Source of the DNA: Lycorma delicatula
Taxonomy: Eukaryota; Arthropoda; Insecta; Hemiptera; Fulgoridae
Length of the DNA: 64,000 bases
Reading direction: 5' to 3'
Assembly (NCBI RefSeq): GCF_047948215.1
Contig: NC_134463.1
Span: 57,976,201 to 58,040,200 of the forward strand
Made by a program: the position numbers and the translations under genes. Shown piece by piece: positions 35,321-47,532 of this stretch (position 1 is its first letter; each line of letters begins with the position of its first letter). The notes beneath the pieces are model-generated. The model did no database searches, was not told the DNA's origin, and was given only the letters and a program-made list of their open reading frames with translations.

Positions 35321-36049
35321 AGTGAGTGAAAGAAAGAGATGTTATATTAGGGGAGTGGTAAATATGTAGTGGCACTAATCAGCTGCGTTCACCACACATG
35401 CGTGTCTAAATACATTAACTAGCAACATACCAGAATTAATTAATGTTCATAAGAGTTATTATTATTATTACAGTTACCGCTAATAGTATTACTTTGATTA
35501 TTGTCTTAATAATCTGACCAGAACTTACTCTTCTCTAGATATATTATTAAATGTAATTTCAACTTAACGCAGAAGCAATTTATAATAATATGAAAAAAAA
35601 TCGTGTTTCGTTTTTTAATATTGTAATTATTTTATGAAATAATTTTCTTATCGTCTTTATGTCTTAATAATAAAGTATTTGTCGTATCTTTTTCTATTTT
35701 TAAGATAATTCAATTCTGGAATTTCAGACAAATAATTCTTCAACTTTAATCTAAATTACTGATAAGGTTTTTTCTTTTCTTATAGATATTTATAAGATTT
35801 AAAATAGATTCTCTAAAAAAAGGATGTAAAATTAATTAATAAATATATACGTATATGAACTGTAGAAAACTCCAAAATTGAAGTCGATAATCTGTAACGT
35901 ACTATAACAATTTATGTATTGAATAAATATATAATATATCGGGTTGGCTAAATGTCAGTTAGTATATTAGTTAATATGAGAAAAGCTAAACAAAATTCTT
36001 TTTTAGTGTTGCATGTTTAACAAACATTAGAAGGAATATCAAATATTTC
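35321..36049. other. AT-rich spacer, nothing recognised
   Basis: No supported feature. Confidence 0.5.
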
Positions 36050-36330
36050 CTTCAGCTTTTGTATATTCGTTATAGCATTTAACCATTGAATAACGTTTTT
36101 TTGCCCATATTTTTAAAACTCAACCGAATTTTCAATGGACAGCTATTCAGATAGCTCGGATTTTTAGAAAATATCATTATTTTAAAGATTCCTCATAAAG
36201 AAGAAATCGTAAGACGGCAAATCACGTGGATACTGTGTACCATTCAAATGTTCGTCTGTGTCCTATCCACTCCTGAAAAGTCGAACATTCTCTTAACTGA
36301 ATGTCCCATTTTACTGCCAAATATAAGGAC
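36050..36330 (-). pseudogene. Transposase C-terminal remnant, third of its type
   Basis: On the minus strand around 36275-36180, 'EWIGHRRTFEW' followed after a stop by 'FLLYEESLK' (one frame) and 'PRDLPSYDFF' (another) corresponds to the '.DWIGRRGPIEWPPRSPDLTP' and '.DFFLWGYLK' blocks seen in related transposases. Frameshifts and stops are frequent. Assignment by motif only. Confidence 0.45.
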
Positions 36331-36372
36331 GACTAATGTTAAATACAGGTTGACAAAATAGCTGGGAGAAAC

Positions 36373-36470
36373 GAAATTGCCGATTTCCGTGGCGGAGTGG
36401 TAGCGCCTTTCATCCGAAGATCCCGGATTCAAATCCAGGTCAAGAATAGAATTTTTCATACGCTAAAAAA
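36373..36470 (+). repeat. SINE1 copy (5' part)
   Basis: 'gccgatttccgtggcggagt' then 'ggtagcgcctttcatccgaa', 'gatcccggattcaaatccag' (B box with two changes) and 'ttcatacgcta'. The segment 'tctcgg' between the A box and 'cctttcatcc' is missing relative to the copy at 56522-56685. Confidence 0.82.
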
Positions 36471-37513
36471 TCTCCATTTCATATTCCCATGCACAAACTT
36501 CAGTCTTATACGATGAATTAATTATAGAAAAAATTCTAAAGACATGAAGAATGGCTTTTTTACATTTCATAAAAGCAATTAAATCCCAACACAGCTTTCT
36601 TGTGTTCCAGTATAATATGTACTCCAAGTTTAGCAGTTCTTTCTCCATAATTACGCAAGGATTTTAATTAGAAAAATAAACACAATTATACTTTGTACTA
36701 GGCCGTTAAATTTGAAGCATGCTTCGTCAAAAATATGAATGAGCTAAAAAAAATAACGTCCTGCTTCACAAAGATTTGAGGCCCCCAACACAAAATTATT
36801 CCAAAGAATCTAGTTCAAACAAATCAGATTATACCGATTTTCAGTCAGTTACAATACCGCCATATATATATTTATATGAGCGCACACGCGTATCTTTGGG
36901 ATTTTTTTTCCCAATTAATTTTCATTTAGATCAGTCTAGTTTTCAAATACACCTTCTGCTTAACCATTACTTAAACTGAATAAAAGTAAAACAGTATAAA
37001 ATCAAAAATATATGTTCAATGGACATCTTTTTCTTCAGATAAATATCTAGAATAGTTTTTTCGAAGTTTGGCATGATGTTTTGTAAACATCCTTTTCATA
37101 TTTGGTTTTTAAAATTTTTTAGTACTTTCTTATAATTATAACATAATATTTTGTTTAGACTGATTTTTTTATAACGAACGAATATTTCGTTATTGAATTC
37201 AATATGTATGTATGTGGAACACTTTTTGTCTCGGATATTGATTTTGATTTCGGATTTGGATTAAGAAGCATCGTTAAACGATTACAAAAATACTCGAATG
37301 GTCGTTATTGGCTGTCGGGTTCACCTCGAAATGGCCGAAAAAATTAAAATTTTGTAATAATTATTACGCAATAATGATGTTGGTTATCAAGTTGATTCAA
37401 ACGAACTAATGTAAAGTTTATTAAAATTCATAAAGTATATAAATACCAATTTTGTAAATCAAATGTAAGACCCAAAATTGTAGAAAAACTAACTTTTTAA
37501 TAATTTAATAAAT
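36471..37513. other. AT-rich spacer, nothing recognised
   Basis: No supported feature. The right edge may retain up to ~50 bp of the SINE1 tail region. Confidence 0.5.
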
Positions 37514-38718
37514 CTGATATGGACAAGACATGGCTTCCTTGTTCGCCTATTAAATTACATATAGACATTTTTAAAAGTACATAAAATTTTATTACGTTAA
37601 TAACTTTTGATATTTTTTCATATTTTTTTTTTTTTAGTATTTTTATTATTGAATTATTATTTATGTAATTATTATTTATTAATAATTGAATTATTATTTA
37701 TTTTAACGTTTTTTACAATCAGAGGTTAATAATCATTAATAAATCAATATAATTATATTACAAAAAAAAAGTTAGGAAAAGAAAAAAGAAATGAAGTCTG
37801 ATTCGAATCGATGTGTCTTTCCCCTTGTAAGATCCAAATATTTCATTAATAAAGTTTTATTTGGCTGTAACTCTGGAACCAATGAAAATAAGTAGCACTT
37901 ATGATGTATCGTTGAAAAGCTCTCAATGAGGGCTTATTACTGCAGTTAAGAAAAAGTCCAAAATCCAATTTCTTTTTTGGATTTTGGGCTATCTCAGGCA
38001 TTTTTGGTCAAGTCGATTGCAATAAATAGGGGAGTGCACAACTAGATGTTACAATAAATAGGGGAGTGCACAACTACATGTTACAACAGTCCTAAATCCA
38101 AAATTTCAACATCCTCCGGCTAATGGTTGTTGAATTAATCGAGATACATGCGTACGTACATACGTTATGCCGAAACTAGTCAAAATGGATTCATGTGGAT
38201 TGCATATGATATGCGGCGTTGCGTCGTAAATTTAAATTCCCCAGAAATATACGTCAAATCTTGGGCAATGATAATATAGTTTTAAACCGGATGTTTATAT
38301 TCTTGTGTCGTGTTGCTCTGATACATTAAATTTGATTACTTTGAGTATAGTTTTTTGTGTTTGAAAAGATTTTAGTGTCTGCTTTCAATTTAATTTTTAT
38401 GTTTTGTGTTGATTTTTTATTCTGTTATCCGAAAAAGAGCCTTTACAGCACTCTCGGATTTTATTAAATTGTATGTTTATGTAAATTTTATATTATTTTT
38501 TGTGTTCATTATTATGTTTCTTTTAAATAATATTATCGTATTTTTAAGATTCCGACTGTGATATTAGTTGTAAGTTTTTGGTGATATTAGATTTTAAATT
38601 TTTATTTATTTTTAATATTTTAGTTTTTAAGTTAGTTCTTAGTCATTTTGTTATTCGTGAAGGGGCCCTTACACTCCTCTCGGACTTCGTTAAATATTAT
38701 TTATTTTTAGTTAAATTT

Positions 38719-38760
<42 letters not shown>

Positions 38761-39084
38761 AAAATTATATTTATAATCATTTTAATTCTATGTTTACAGC
38801 TGTGACATTAATTTTAAATGTATTTGAAGAAAATTTTTATCTGTGATATTAGTAGTAAGTTTTTTTTGTTTAAATTTTTCGATTGTTTGTAGTTAATAGT
38901 TATTTTTTTTTTATAAAACCTTGTTATTTCGGTCGATGATAACGCGAAAGCGTTTGTCGCTCTCCCAAAAAAAAAAAAAAAAAAAAAAATGGATTCAGTG
39001 TTGGTCAAAACGAATATTTCCGTTGAAATCTTAAAACCGAAATTTTTCGCGATCACAACACTTCCTTTACTTCGTACAAGAAGT
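37514..39084 (+). mobile_element. Family A element, copy 4, split by a retroposon
   Basis: Starts 'ctgatatggacaagacatgg' and ends 'cgtacaagaagt'. It is interrupted at 38194-38989 by a poly-A-tailed insertion. Without the insertion it would be ~765 bp. It holds a 32-bp tandem duplication at 38020-38083 ('caataaataggggagtgcac'...). The B-box region (minus sense, ~37797-37812) is degenerate. Confidence 0.82.
38194..38989 (+). mobile_element. Non-LTR retroposon insertion with poly-A tail and target duplication
   Basis: Inserted between two copies of atggattca (38185-38193 and 38989-38997; up to 11-12 bp if shared A's are counted), which are single-copy sequence in other family A elements. It ends in a 23-base A tract (38967-38989). 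Just upstream, 'aacgcgaaagcgtt' (38941 region) forms a 5-bp stem closed by a GAAA tetraloop, a plausible reverse-transcriptase recognition hairpin. Internally it holds diverged duplicates ('gagcctttacagcactctcg' near 38440 and 'ggcccttacactcctctcgg' near 38667) and an (AT)n run at 38721-38757. No RT frame, so it is a 5'-truncated LINE tail or a SINE-like element. Confidence 0.85.
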
Positions 39085-40222
39085 AAAATATAAAATTGCC
39101 ATTAAGCCGCCAAAATACAATAAGATATATCAAGTTACCGTATGTAGAAGTTAGCGATAATAACTTTGTTAGAAATAAATTAATAATTAGAAGAACAGTA
39201 ATAATAATAATAATAATAATGTTCCTTCGAGAAAGTTCCTTCTATACTTTTCATTGATAACTGATTTAATATGAAACAACAAATCAGCATTTAAGTATTT
39301 TTATAAATTGAAAGAAATATTGTAAATCTTTTAAAAAGTATTTATAATTGTTATAATGCTGTTTAATTGCATAGCTACGTTGCATTAAAATTTAAAAAAA
39401 AAATGTTATTCTGTTTAAAAAAAAATGTAGATGGTAAAAATATTATAAAATTTTTAGATCTATTATTTTTTTAAACTGACAATAATAGATAAATATTGTC
39501 TAGTAATAGGCATCGATAGAAGCAACTTCTCAACTGAATCGATCTATCAACAGATCACTTAGTACTAACTGATTGAAGCAGCACAAACACTTGTTTAGTT
39601 TAAATAATAGAATAAATAGCTCAGTTTTGTTATATATTTCTTTCCCGCTTACCGCATCCTGTGTCCTCAATTCATTTCACCGCAAAAAAAAAAAGACTTA
39701 AAAGAAAGTGAGAAGGATAAAAAGTACCAAAGCATATGTAATATACGTAACATTTGCATGTGTGTGTAGTAAAGATGATAGGTAAACCAAACAGTGGTAG
39801 AAAACTATTTTTATTTAAATAAACCTTAAGTGTTTATATGATAAGTAAATGCTTCACGGTTCAATAGTATACAAAAAAAGAAGAGTATTAAACAGTAAAA
39901 TTCAATGTCTTATCAGATGTAAAGATACATATAGTATTTATTTGTTTTTAAAATTGATCTCCTTTTTTAGAATGTATATATATGAAACACATATGGACAA
40001 ATGAATCATGTAAAATGGTTAACATAACACGTTTGTTTGAATGATCAAGTGTATGAACGTTTATCTAATTATTTAATTTGACCTAGAAAAAGAAAAATTA
40101 TATATTTCTTCTCAAGGTAATTTTGTAGATTAGAGATCTTTTCAAACCAAATAAATTGTACTTCCTAGAACGCTTTACTTCAAAAATTTTCCTGTGATAA
40201 TTTAAATTTTTATCCTATTTTT
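39085..40222. other. AT-rich spacer, (AAT)n at ~39201-39220
   Basis: No gene or named repeat apart from the short trinucleotide run. Confidence 0.55.
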
Positions 40223-40873
40223 ACTTCCTTTTCCGAAGTAAAGGAAGTGTGATTACGAAAAATTTAGGTTTTCATATGTCAACGGAAATATCCATTTTGA
40301 CCACCCCTGAATTCATTTTGACTAGTTTCGGTGTGATGTCTATACCTACGTTGTATCTTGCATAATTCAAAACGATTAGCCGTAGGATGTTGACATTTTG
40401 GATTTAGGAATTTTTTAACATCTAGTTGTGAACCTTCCCTTTTGATTGCAATCTGGACCAAAAGTGTCCACAAATAGCCCAAAATCCAATTTATTCTCTT
40501 AACGGCATTAATAAGCCCTCATTGAGAGATTTTCAACAATATATCATAAGTGGTACTTATTTTTATTGGTTCCAGAGTTGTAACCAAATAAAATTTTAAT
40601 TAATGAAATATTTGGATCTTATAAGGAAAAGGCAGATCGATTCGAATCCGACTTCATTTTTTTCTTTTTTTTTTTTTAATTTTATTTTCTTCAATTTAAA
40701 TATATTGATTTATTAAAAATTATTAACGCACATTCGTACGTACGTGCGTACAGAGGTCACGCCGAAACTAGTCAAAATGGATTCAGGGATGGTCAAAATG
40801 CATATTTCCGTTGAAATGTCTAAACTGAATTTTTTCGCAATCACAATACTTCCTTTATTTTGTACAAGGAAGT
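40223..40873. mobile_element. Family A fold-back derivative (both ends are the hairpin end)
   Basis: 40223-40728 is a minus-orientation family A copy (hairpin end 'acttccttttccgaagtaaa', B-box-like GATTCGAATCC at 40639-40649). At ~40735 it switches to a plus-orientation end segment: 'acgtacgtgcgtacagaggt', 'gtcaaaatggattcagggat', 'cacaatacttcctttatttt', 'gtacaaggaagt'. The outer ~140 bp are therefore inverted copies of each other, flanked by attttt and aaaaaag. Confidence 0.83.
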
Positions 40874-41104
40874 AAAAAAGTGGCGATGAAATTGCTTCAG
40901 AAAAGTAGGTATCAATTGCAATGAAAGTGCCCGTTTTATTCTTTTTTTTTTAACTACAAACCCATCTTGGGTTCTGCCATTCTCAAAACGTCTAGTCCGA
41001 AATCAGAAACAGACCTTATAGGAAATTTTCCGAAAGCTCTTGAATTGAATTCGATGAGAGGAAATAATTTTTTTCATAGAATAGTGATAGTAGTGCGACA
41101 TAAA
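40874..41104. other. Spacer
   Basis: No supported feature. Confidence 0.45.
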
Positions 41105-42180
41105 CAATAGATCTGAAAAGTTTCCGAACTAAATTTCTGTAGTCGATACATGTAGCGCCATCTCTCAGACAACCAAGGAAATACGTAGTACAATGTCTGA
41201 GTGTGTGTTCAAAATTTCATCACTTTTTGTCACTCCAGTCTCCATTTATATTCGTCCGCGTAAGTTGTGTTCATGTTACCTTGTGCTAGCTCAAGACATG
41301 GAACAAAGAAGAGCGATAAAAGTTTATGTTCAACTTCAAGTATCTTTCGTTGAAACTTATTCTATGATACAGCAAGCATTCGGTGATGAAGCCGCATCTC
41401 ATAACAACATTCACGTGGTGGAAGCGGTTTAAAGCCATCAACAGTTGTTCACGACTAGAATGTTGCGGAAATGCACGCGCTCCTGCTCAAAAAATCTCAT
41501 CTTACCCTTCGGGCCATAGCAGAAGAGCTAAATATCGATAAAGACGTGGTATGTACAATTCTAACAGAAAAAATGAACCGCCGAAAGGTGTGCTCTCGTT
41601 TCGTTCCGCACTTAGGTTCATCACCACTACATTCTAAGACAAAATTGGCTAATATTAAAGGGTGCAGAAGTGGAGAATCTTGTCTTATAAAAGTGAAAAC
41701 GCGTCTGTCAGCTGGAAGAGTCCTCACAACCGTCTTTTGGGACTGGAAATGCGCATTGTAAAACCATTTTCTCCACAAGCGTCGCACTGTAAATACTGGG
41801 TACTATCTGGGTATAAGAGAAAGCCGCCTAAAGGAAGAATCGTTCCCTACAGATTATCGGATTTTCTTTCACGACAATTCCAGACTTTATACAATCATTA
41901 GCACTTGGAGTAAATTGGACAAAATTTATTAGAAAACTTAAAACATCTCCCGTACAGTCCAGATTTATTTCTAGCGACTTATTTTTGTTAGAGCTATTAA
42001 AGGAGGCAAAGGAAGGACATTAATTTCAGAGCGACAACGATGCAATATAGATCGCGCGCAATTAGCTGACATGTTATAAAACTGTTTATGAAGAAGGAAT
42101 ATCTACATGTGCTCCCATACATTCAGAAAATTTATAGAACTTGAGGAACATTATATAGAAAAGCATACGTAAATATATTT
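41105..42180 (+). pseudogene. Mariner transposase relic, heavily decayed
   Basis: The N-terminal segment at ~41299-41400 reads 'MEQRRAIKVYVQLQVSFVET' then 'MIQQAFGDEA', the start region of mariner transposases. A second frame (41471-41761) has the HTH 'LRAIAEELNIDKDVVCTIL' and, after a gap, 'TVFWDWK'. Further along in other frames are 'FFHDNSRLYT' (~41868-41897, the second catalytic Asp block) and 'PYSPDLFLATYF' (~41951-41986), where the third Asp position is not conserved. 'YIEK' at ~42155 fits the C-terminal tail. The GDE block is missing, several frameshifts are present and I could not pair terminal repeats. Confidence 0.75.
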
Positions 42181-43476
42181 TGCAGTTTTATTCTGTACTA
42201 ATAAATGTTAAAAACAATAGTCCAGCTTGTATTTGACTGACCTAGGGTGGAAAAATTTAATTTCTTCAAAATATATTTTTACAGATTCTAGTTGTCTATA
42301 GATTTTACCAATTTATATGCTATCTTTGATTTACTATTGATGTTTTCAATTAAAGTGTTTCAAAGAAACTTCTGCTTATTGTTTCCACTTGTTTATTGTG
42401 ATGAAATTTACTTATGGTTCTACCTACGAAATCGATTGAAGATATAATTTGAGATGCAAAAAAGAGAATTTTTTTTTTAATTTTAAAGCTGAATGTTTAT
42501 AATATTATTTTCTCTTCAAAAATTTATTTTTTTGAGGTCCTAGTTTTATCACATTATACGAGTAAAAAAAAGTGATTATATTATCATAGCATTGAACATT
42601 AATTAAAATCTAGACATTTTGGATTAGTTTACCGACTGTAGAAACTATTTTTTTTAAAAATGAAAAGTAATTATAAAATGAAATAAATTCGGGATTGATA
42701 TATTTATAAATGCAATATTTCATTATTATTTATTATTATATCTCATACAAGTTATTTATTCTATAAATAAAATATGAAATGTTAGTAATTCACAATTTTT
42801 TTTTCTCTTGGAATAAATTTGTTTATTTTTTATTCTTTTTGTAACCGGTACGGTAACTGGATAGGTTATAGCATATAGAGTATGCACTTAATATTATTTT
42901 GTATTTACATAACTTAACGAGGTGTACTAGATGTATTCATATAAAAAGGAAAACGTAACTGAAGTAATAAGCTCATATAGAAACCGTACTGACATTTATG
43001 TTATTTTATTTGTATGTGAGAGTATGTATGTATTTATTTATATACATAAGCACATGTGTGTGTATGTGTGGGTTTTGCTGTAGGGCCTAAGTTGTGATTA
43101 TTTCAAACAGCAGTAACTTTGAATGATGGTCTCTAAAAGATGGATGAGTTAAATGAGAAAGAGGGAGTGATCTCTTTCTCCCTTCTCACTCTTTCTCTTA
43201 AATAATGTTCTGTTTTGTGTTGTGTGATGATTAACGTATACTGGTCAGGTTTAACAACATACATATAACATAGGTTTGTTCCCTAAGGCTATCGTCTTTT
43301 AAAAGAACAGTGCAAACGTTGAGGAATTTTGACTGGAAGTAAAACAGACTTCGTTAAGAAGAGTAAAGAACAGTGGTACAAACACAACGTCTAATAATTA
43401 ATCCTAAACCATAATTCATCCCTCTTATTCAGCTAGGATCCTTCTCAAATCAACATCTACCAACAAGGGTTGTTGC

Positions 43477-43478
<2 letters not shown>
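42181..43478. other. AT-rich spacer; purine/pyrimidine hairpin at ~43156-43200
   Basis: Nothing coding. 'gagaaagagggagtga' faces 'tcactctttctc' about 15 bp further on, forming a small imperfect hairpin. Confidence 0.5.

Positions 43479-43508
<30 letters not shown>
43479..43508. repeat. (AT)n microsatellite
   Basis: Uninterrupted AT dinucleotides; a second, shorter (AT) run follows at about 43653-43671. Confidence 0.95.
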
Positions 43509-43511
<3 letters not shown>

Positions 43512-44273
43512 AAGGCACTATGATATACCGACCATAACCGACACACATCACCCTTAGATGATGACGAAGGGTGTTGAATTGTGGGAACAGGAAACAGGTC
43601 ATCCTGTCGACAAGCCACACGTGTATATGTGCGTCTGTATATGGTATTCTTATTTATATATATATATATATGCCTGTTTATATATTATATTGGTTGTATA
43701 TGTGTGACTGACATTTCAGATTTATCCTGTAATCCAAGATGTTTAAAACGCCCTTTCTGCCGATGCTGCTATGCCGCCGTACAGTTAAATATTGGGTCTA
43801 AAATTGATGATGCTTTTGGCGCCCCTTTATAGTCAAACATTAAAAAGACATGTTTATAATTTTATTATTTATATTTTTAAATAATTAGGTATGACGACAT
43901 ATATTTAATTTAAAAATTAAAATATATTTATGCTAAGTTTATGAAGCTATTAAAAATTATTTTTATTACTATTTTTTCTAAATAGTCGATATTTTTAGTT
44001 TTTTCAACAGTATTTATTTAAAAAGGTATAATTTTAGATAAACATTTCCTTTATAGTATAAATATCATTAAATAATACTTGTAAACACGGAATTTATATT
44101 CTTTTTTATACATAGTTTAAACGATATAATACTGATTCCCTGAAATAGCTACTACAGACTAGATACTGTAAATAAACATTTTTCAGTTTTAAATTTACAT
44201 TAGTGATATTAAATTTTTTCTTTGAAATTCATCATTAAAAATCAAAATTTATATTTTTATATAAAGTTAGAAT

Positions 44274-44276
<3 letters not shown>
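43509..44276. other. AT-rich spacer
   Basis: The 83-codon frame at 43581-43832 spans the second AT run and a Cys-rich short segment; it resembles no family known to me. No gene is supported. Confidence 0.45.

Positions 44277-44331
<55 letters not shown>
44277..44331. repeat. Compound microsatellite (AT)n-(AG)n
   Basis: AT to ~44306, then AG to ~44330. Confidence 0.95.
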
Positions 44332-44508
44332 TATTTTTCAGTCAGTTATTATGATATACTTAGCCAGGGACTGGTTTATAAAACAATTTTAGAGCTTGAT
44401 AATGAAAGTTAAAAAACTAATAATTGTGGTTATTTTCGGAAAGATTTTTACAGATCATCTCAGGGGTTTTTCCAGAGGAGGATGATTATAGAAAAATAAT
44501 ATAAAAAT

Positions 44509-45150
44509 CTGATATGGACATCACATGACCTCCTTGTACGCTTATTAAATTACATTATTTCTTATATACTTATATTTTTTATTACATTTTTTTTATTACT
44601 GAATTATTATTTATTGTAATTTTTTTTTACAATCGCAGGTTAATAATAATTATTAAATCAATATATTTAAATTAAAAACAAAAGGAAATGTGAAGTTGGA
44701 TTTTCGCCAATGTGACTTCCTCTTATAGGATCCAAATATTTCATTAATTAAACTTGAGCTATAATTCTGGAACCAATGAAAACAAGTACCACTTATGATA
44801 TATCGTTGAAAAGCTCTCAATGAGGGCTGCAGTTAAGAAAAATTCCAACATCCAATTTGTTTTGATTTTGGGTTTTTTTCGACACTTTTGGTCCAGTCGA
44901 TTGCAATCAAAATGGGAGGTGCACAACTAGATGTTACAACAGTCCTAAATTCAGAATTTCAACATTCTGCGGCTAATCGTTTTTGAGTTATGGGAGAGAC
45001 ATATGTACGTACGTACGTACAGACGTCACGCCGAAACTAGTAAATTGGATTCAGGGATGGTCAAAGTGGATATTTCCGTTGAAATCTGAAAACCGAAATT
45101 TTTCGCGATTACATTACTTCCTTCTACTATCGTACGAAGTACAAGGAAGT
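44509..45150 (+). mobile_element. Family A element, copy 5 (near full length)
   Basis: Starts 'ctgatatggacatcacatga' and ends 'gtacaaggaagt', flanked on both sides by AAAAAT (44503-44508 and 45151-45156). It has 'cttccttctactatcgtacg' as a variant of the terminal hairpin, 'tacgtacgtacgtacagacg' in the interior and the shared 'caactagatgttacaacagt' block. No coding frame. Confidence 0.85.
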
Positions 45151-45839
45151 AAAAATTGTTAATAATTTATTTATTAAAAATTCACTTGAATAGGTACAAT
45201 ATCATGCAATAAAATAATAAACATTTAATAAAAAGTATAGATATAGCTACGATAAATCATTTCCAATAATACACATCAAGCCTGCTCTCAAATGTTACTT
45301 AATTATAATATTTTAATTATTATAATGTCACTTGAGCCGAGGTCAAGAATAATGATAAACATACAATATAACTTATTACATACAACAAACATATATTATA
45401 AAAATAAACGATACAGTAAAATATCTTTTTATAAAAACCATTGCTTAGAGGAATAAAAACAAAAATACCCAATTAAATTAATTAATATATACTGGAAAAT
45501 TATAATCATCACTTACAGAAAAATCCTTCAAATATCTCTTTAAGAAGTGAATAGAAAAAAAATTACCCAAATCAATATAAGGATTAACAATAACCAGCTA
45601 GCTGCATTACAATAAACCTCTCCTAAAGAGAACTCTATTAGCAGAAGAGTATTTTATACAAATATTACTCATCAAAGAATGCCTAGTTATACAGAAGTGT
45701 TTATAAAAGAATGTAAATAAATGTTGATTTTTATAAACAATTACTAATAAATTTTTAAGATTACCAACTTAAAGATTATCAAAGCAAATGACAAAAAAAA
45801 AGGTTTAAGCAGATAATTTTTAATAATGAATATTGTATC
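45151..45839. other. AT-rich spacer, nothing recognised
   Basis: No supported feature. Confidence 0.5.
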
Positions 45840-46440
45840 CGAAACTAGAGCCAAAAATTGAGATTTTTGGGTACATTTTCAATTTTTTTGTTCTAGTGGG
45901 CGCAATTTTTAACCCATTTTGATGAAACTTGGTAGGATGATGTAAACCTAGTAGAACAAGAACCTTATTGATTTTCAAGCCAATCGTGGTTGATAGCAAA
46001 CAACTGAGTTTTTGGGTACGATTTCAAGGTTTTCTTATTGTAATATGTTAGAAAGCCAAAATTAGATTTTTTTGAGCACCAATAGGTGCGTGCTGGTTTT
46101 CCAGTGGTATCAAAACATCTAAGTATATTAGCCCAGATCAGATTTTTGGGAGCACCTCCAGGTGCGAGCTAGTTTCGTTACAGCACTTTAGTTTCGCGGT
46201 AATCCAAAGTGTGATCTGGTATGAAGAAAAGGGGTTGGTGTTCAAAAAATCAGTTTTTTATTGTTTTGGGTCACTTTGAACCTGTTATTTTTAGTGAGTA
46301 CGGCTCCAAACTACACAAATTATGTATAACAGTATCAAAGTGGGTTGTCGGCAAGTATTAGCGTTAAGCAATTGATGCGTCACAACTCAACAACTATGTG
46401 ATAAAGAGGAAGGAAAAAACCCAAATATTCAAATATAATG
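45840..46440. repeat. Unclassified repeat-like segment with internal duplication
   Basis: Less AT-rich than its surroundings. Two diverged ~40-bp copies, 'agatttttttgagcacca' (~46064) and 'agatttttgggagcacct' (~46140), each run into 'aggtgcg.gct.gttt'. A small perfect palindrome, gcacctccaggtgc, lies in the second. Phrases such as 'gatgaaacttggtagga' look like those seen in families A and C but do not align to them. Confidence 0.4.
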
Positions 46441-47442
46441 TATTTATTGGAACAATACACAGTATTTCATAGTATTATAAAATAACAGATGACTAACTTC
46501 ATGAATAAAAAAAAAAAAAAAATAGCTAAAACCCCGAAAACAATATTATTTTTAACAATTATTACAGTAGTGCAAAATTCTTATCTTTCTTAAAGAAAAC
46601 CAGAAATCCGCTCTTCTACTGAGATAGAGTTTCTACTTTTATTCCTACTTCATTTGATCTGCTTTTTACCATTTCATGAATTTGGATTTATCCCAAATCC
46701 AATTCTTCCTCTCTCCCCTACCACCAACCACCGATCATTTAAATTGTCACTTATAAAAAGATATAATTATATATTTAATTCTATTGCCTAATTACTTAAC
46801 ATTCAGTAACAGTTTCATAATCATTGTCACTTACATGATTCCACCAAAATTTAACTGTTTGGCTTTTTACTGCTCTTCATTTTAATTTTTTCTTTGATTG
46901 TGTAACTCTTCATTCTGTCCTCCAGCGTCCTTTCTTCAGTTTTCCTTAGACGTAATTTGTTGGGTTTGATTTTTTTCACATATGATGGATGGCCTTATTC
47001 GCCAGTTCTTAGAACCATAAACAATTGTGTAAGTCCATTATAAATTTGAATACTCTGATTTTTACTGTTTATTTTTCCATAAATATTATGTATTTTATAA
47101 TTTAACAAACTCTGATTCCTCTAATTATTTATATGTTTATCCATCTTAATATGAATTTTTGTTCAAATATATAAACATAATTTATCATTGACATAGTTTA
47201 TATATAATAAATTATTATATAATATAATATAACAAGTTCCTTTTTTCATTACCTTTTCTGCTAATACTTCCTGTAATAAATTCTAAAAATCTAATCATAA
47301 AAAAGGTTATTAAATGTGAACGAACTTTATCCAATATTTCATTTAGCTTAATCTCAAATTATAATTATAATTTATTAAAATATATTTTGAACTAATATTT
47401 ATTCATAATATTAATTTGTTCATTATTTAAATCTATTATTTA

Positions 47443-47447
<5 letters not shown>
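46441..47447. other. AT-rich spacer, nothing recognised
   Basis: No supported feature. Confidence 0.5.
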
Positions 47448-47513
<66 letters not shown>

Positions 47514-47532
47514 TTATTTATTTATTTATTTA
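47448..47532. repeat. Long (AT)n followed by (TTTA)n
   Basis: About 60 bp of AT dinucleotide followed by about six TTTA units; the longest AT run in the window. Confidence 0.95.
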
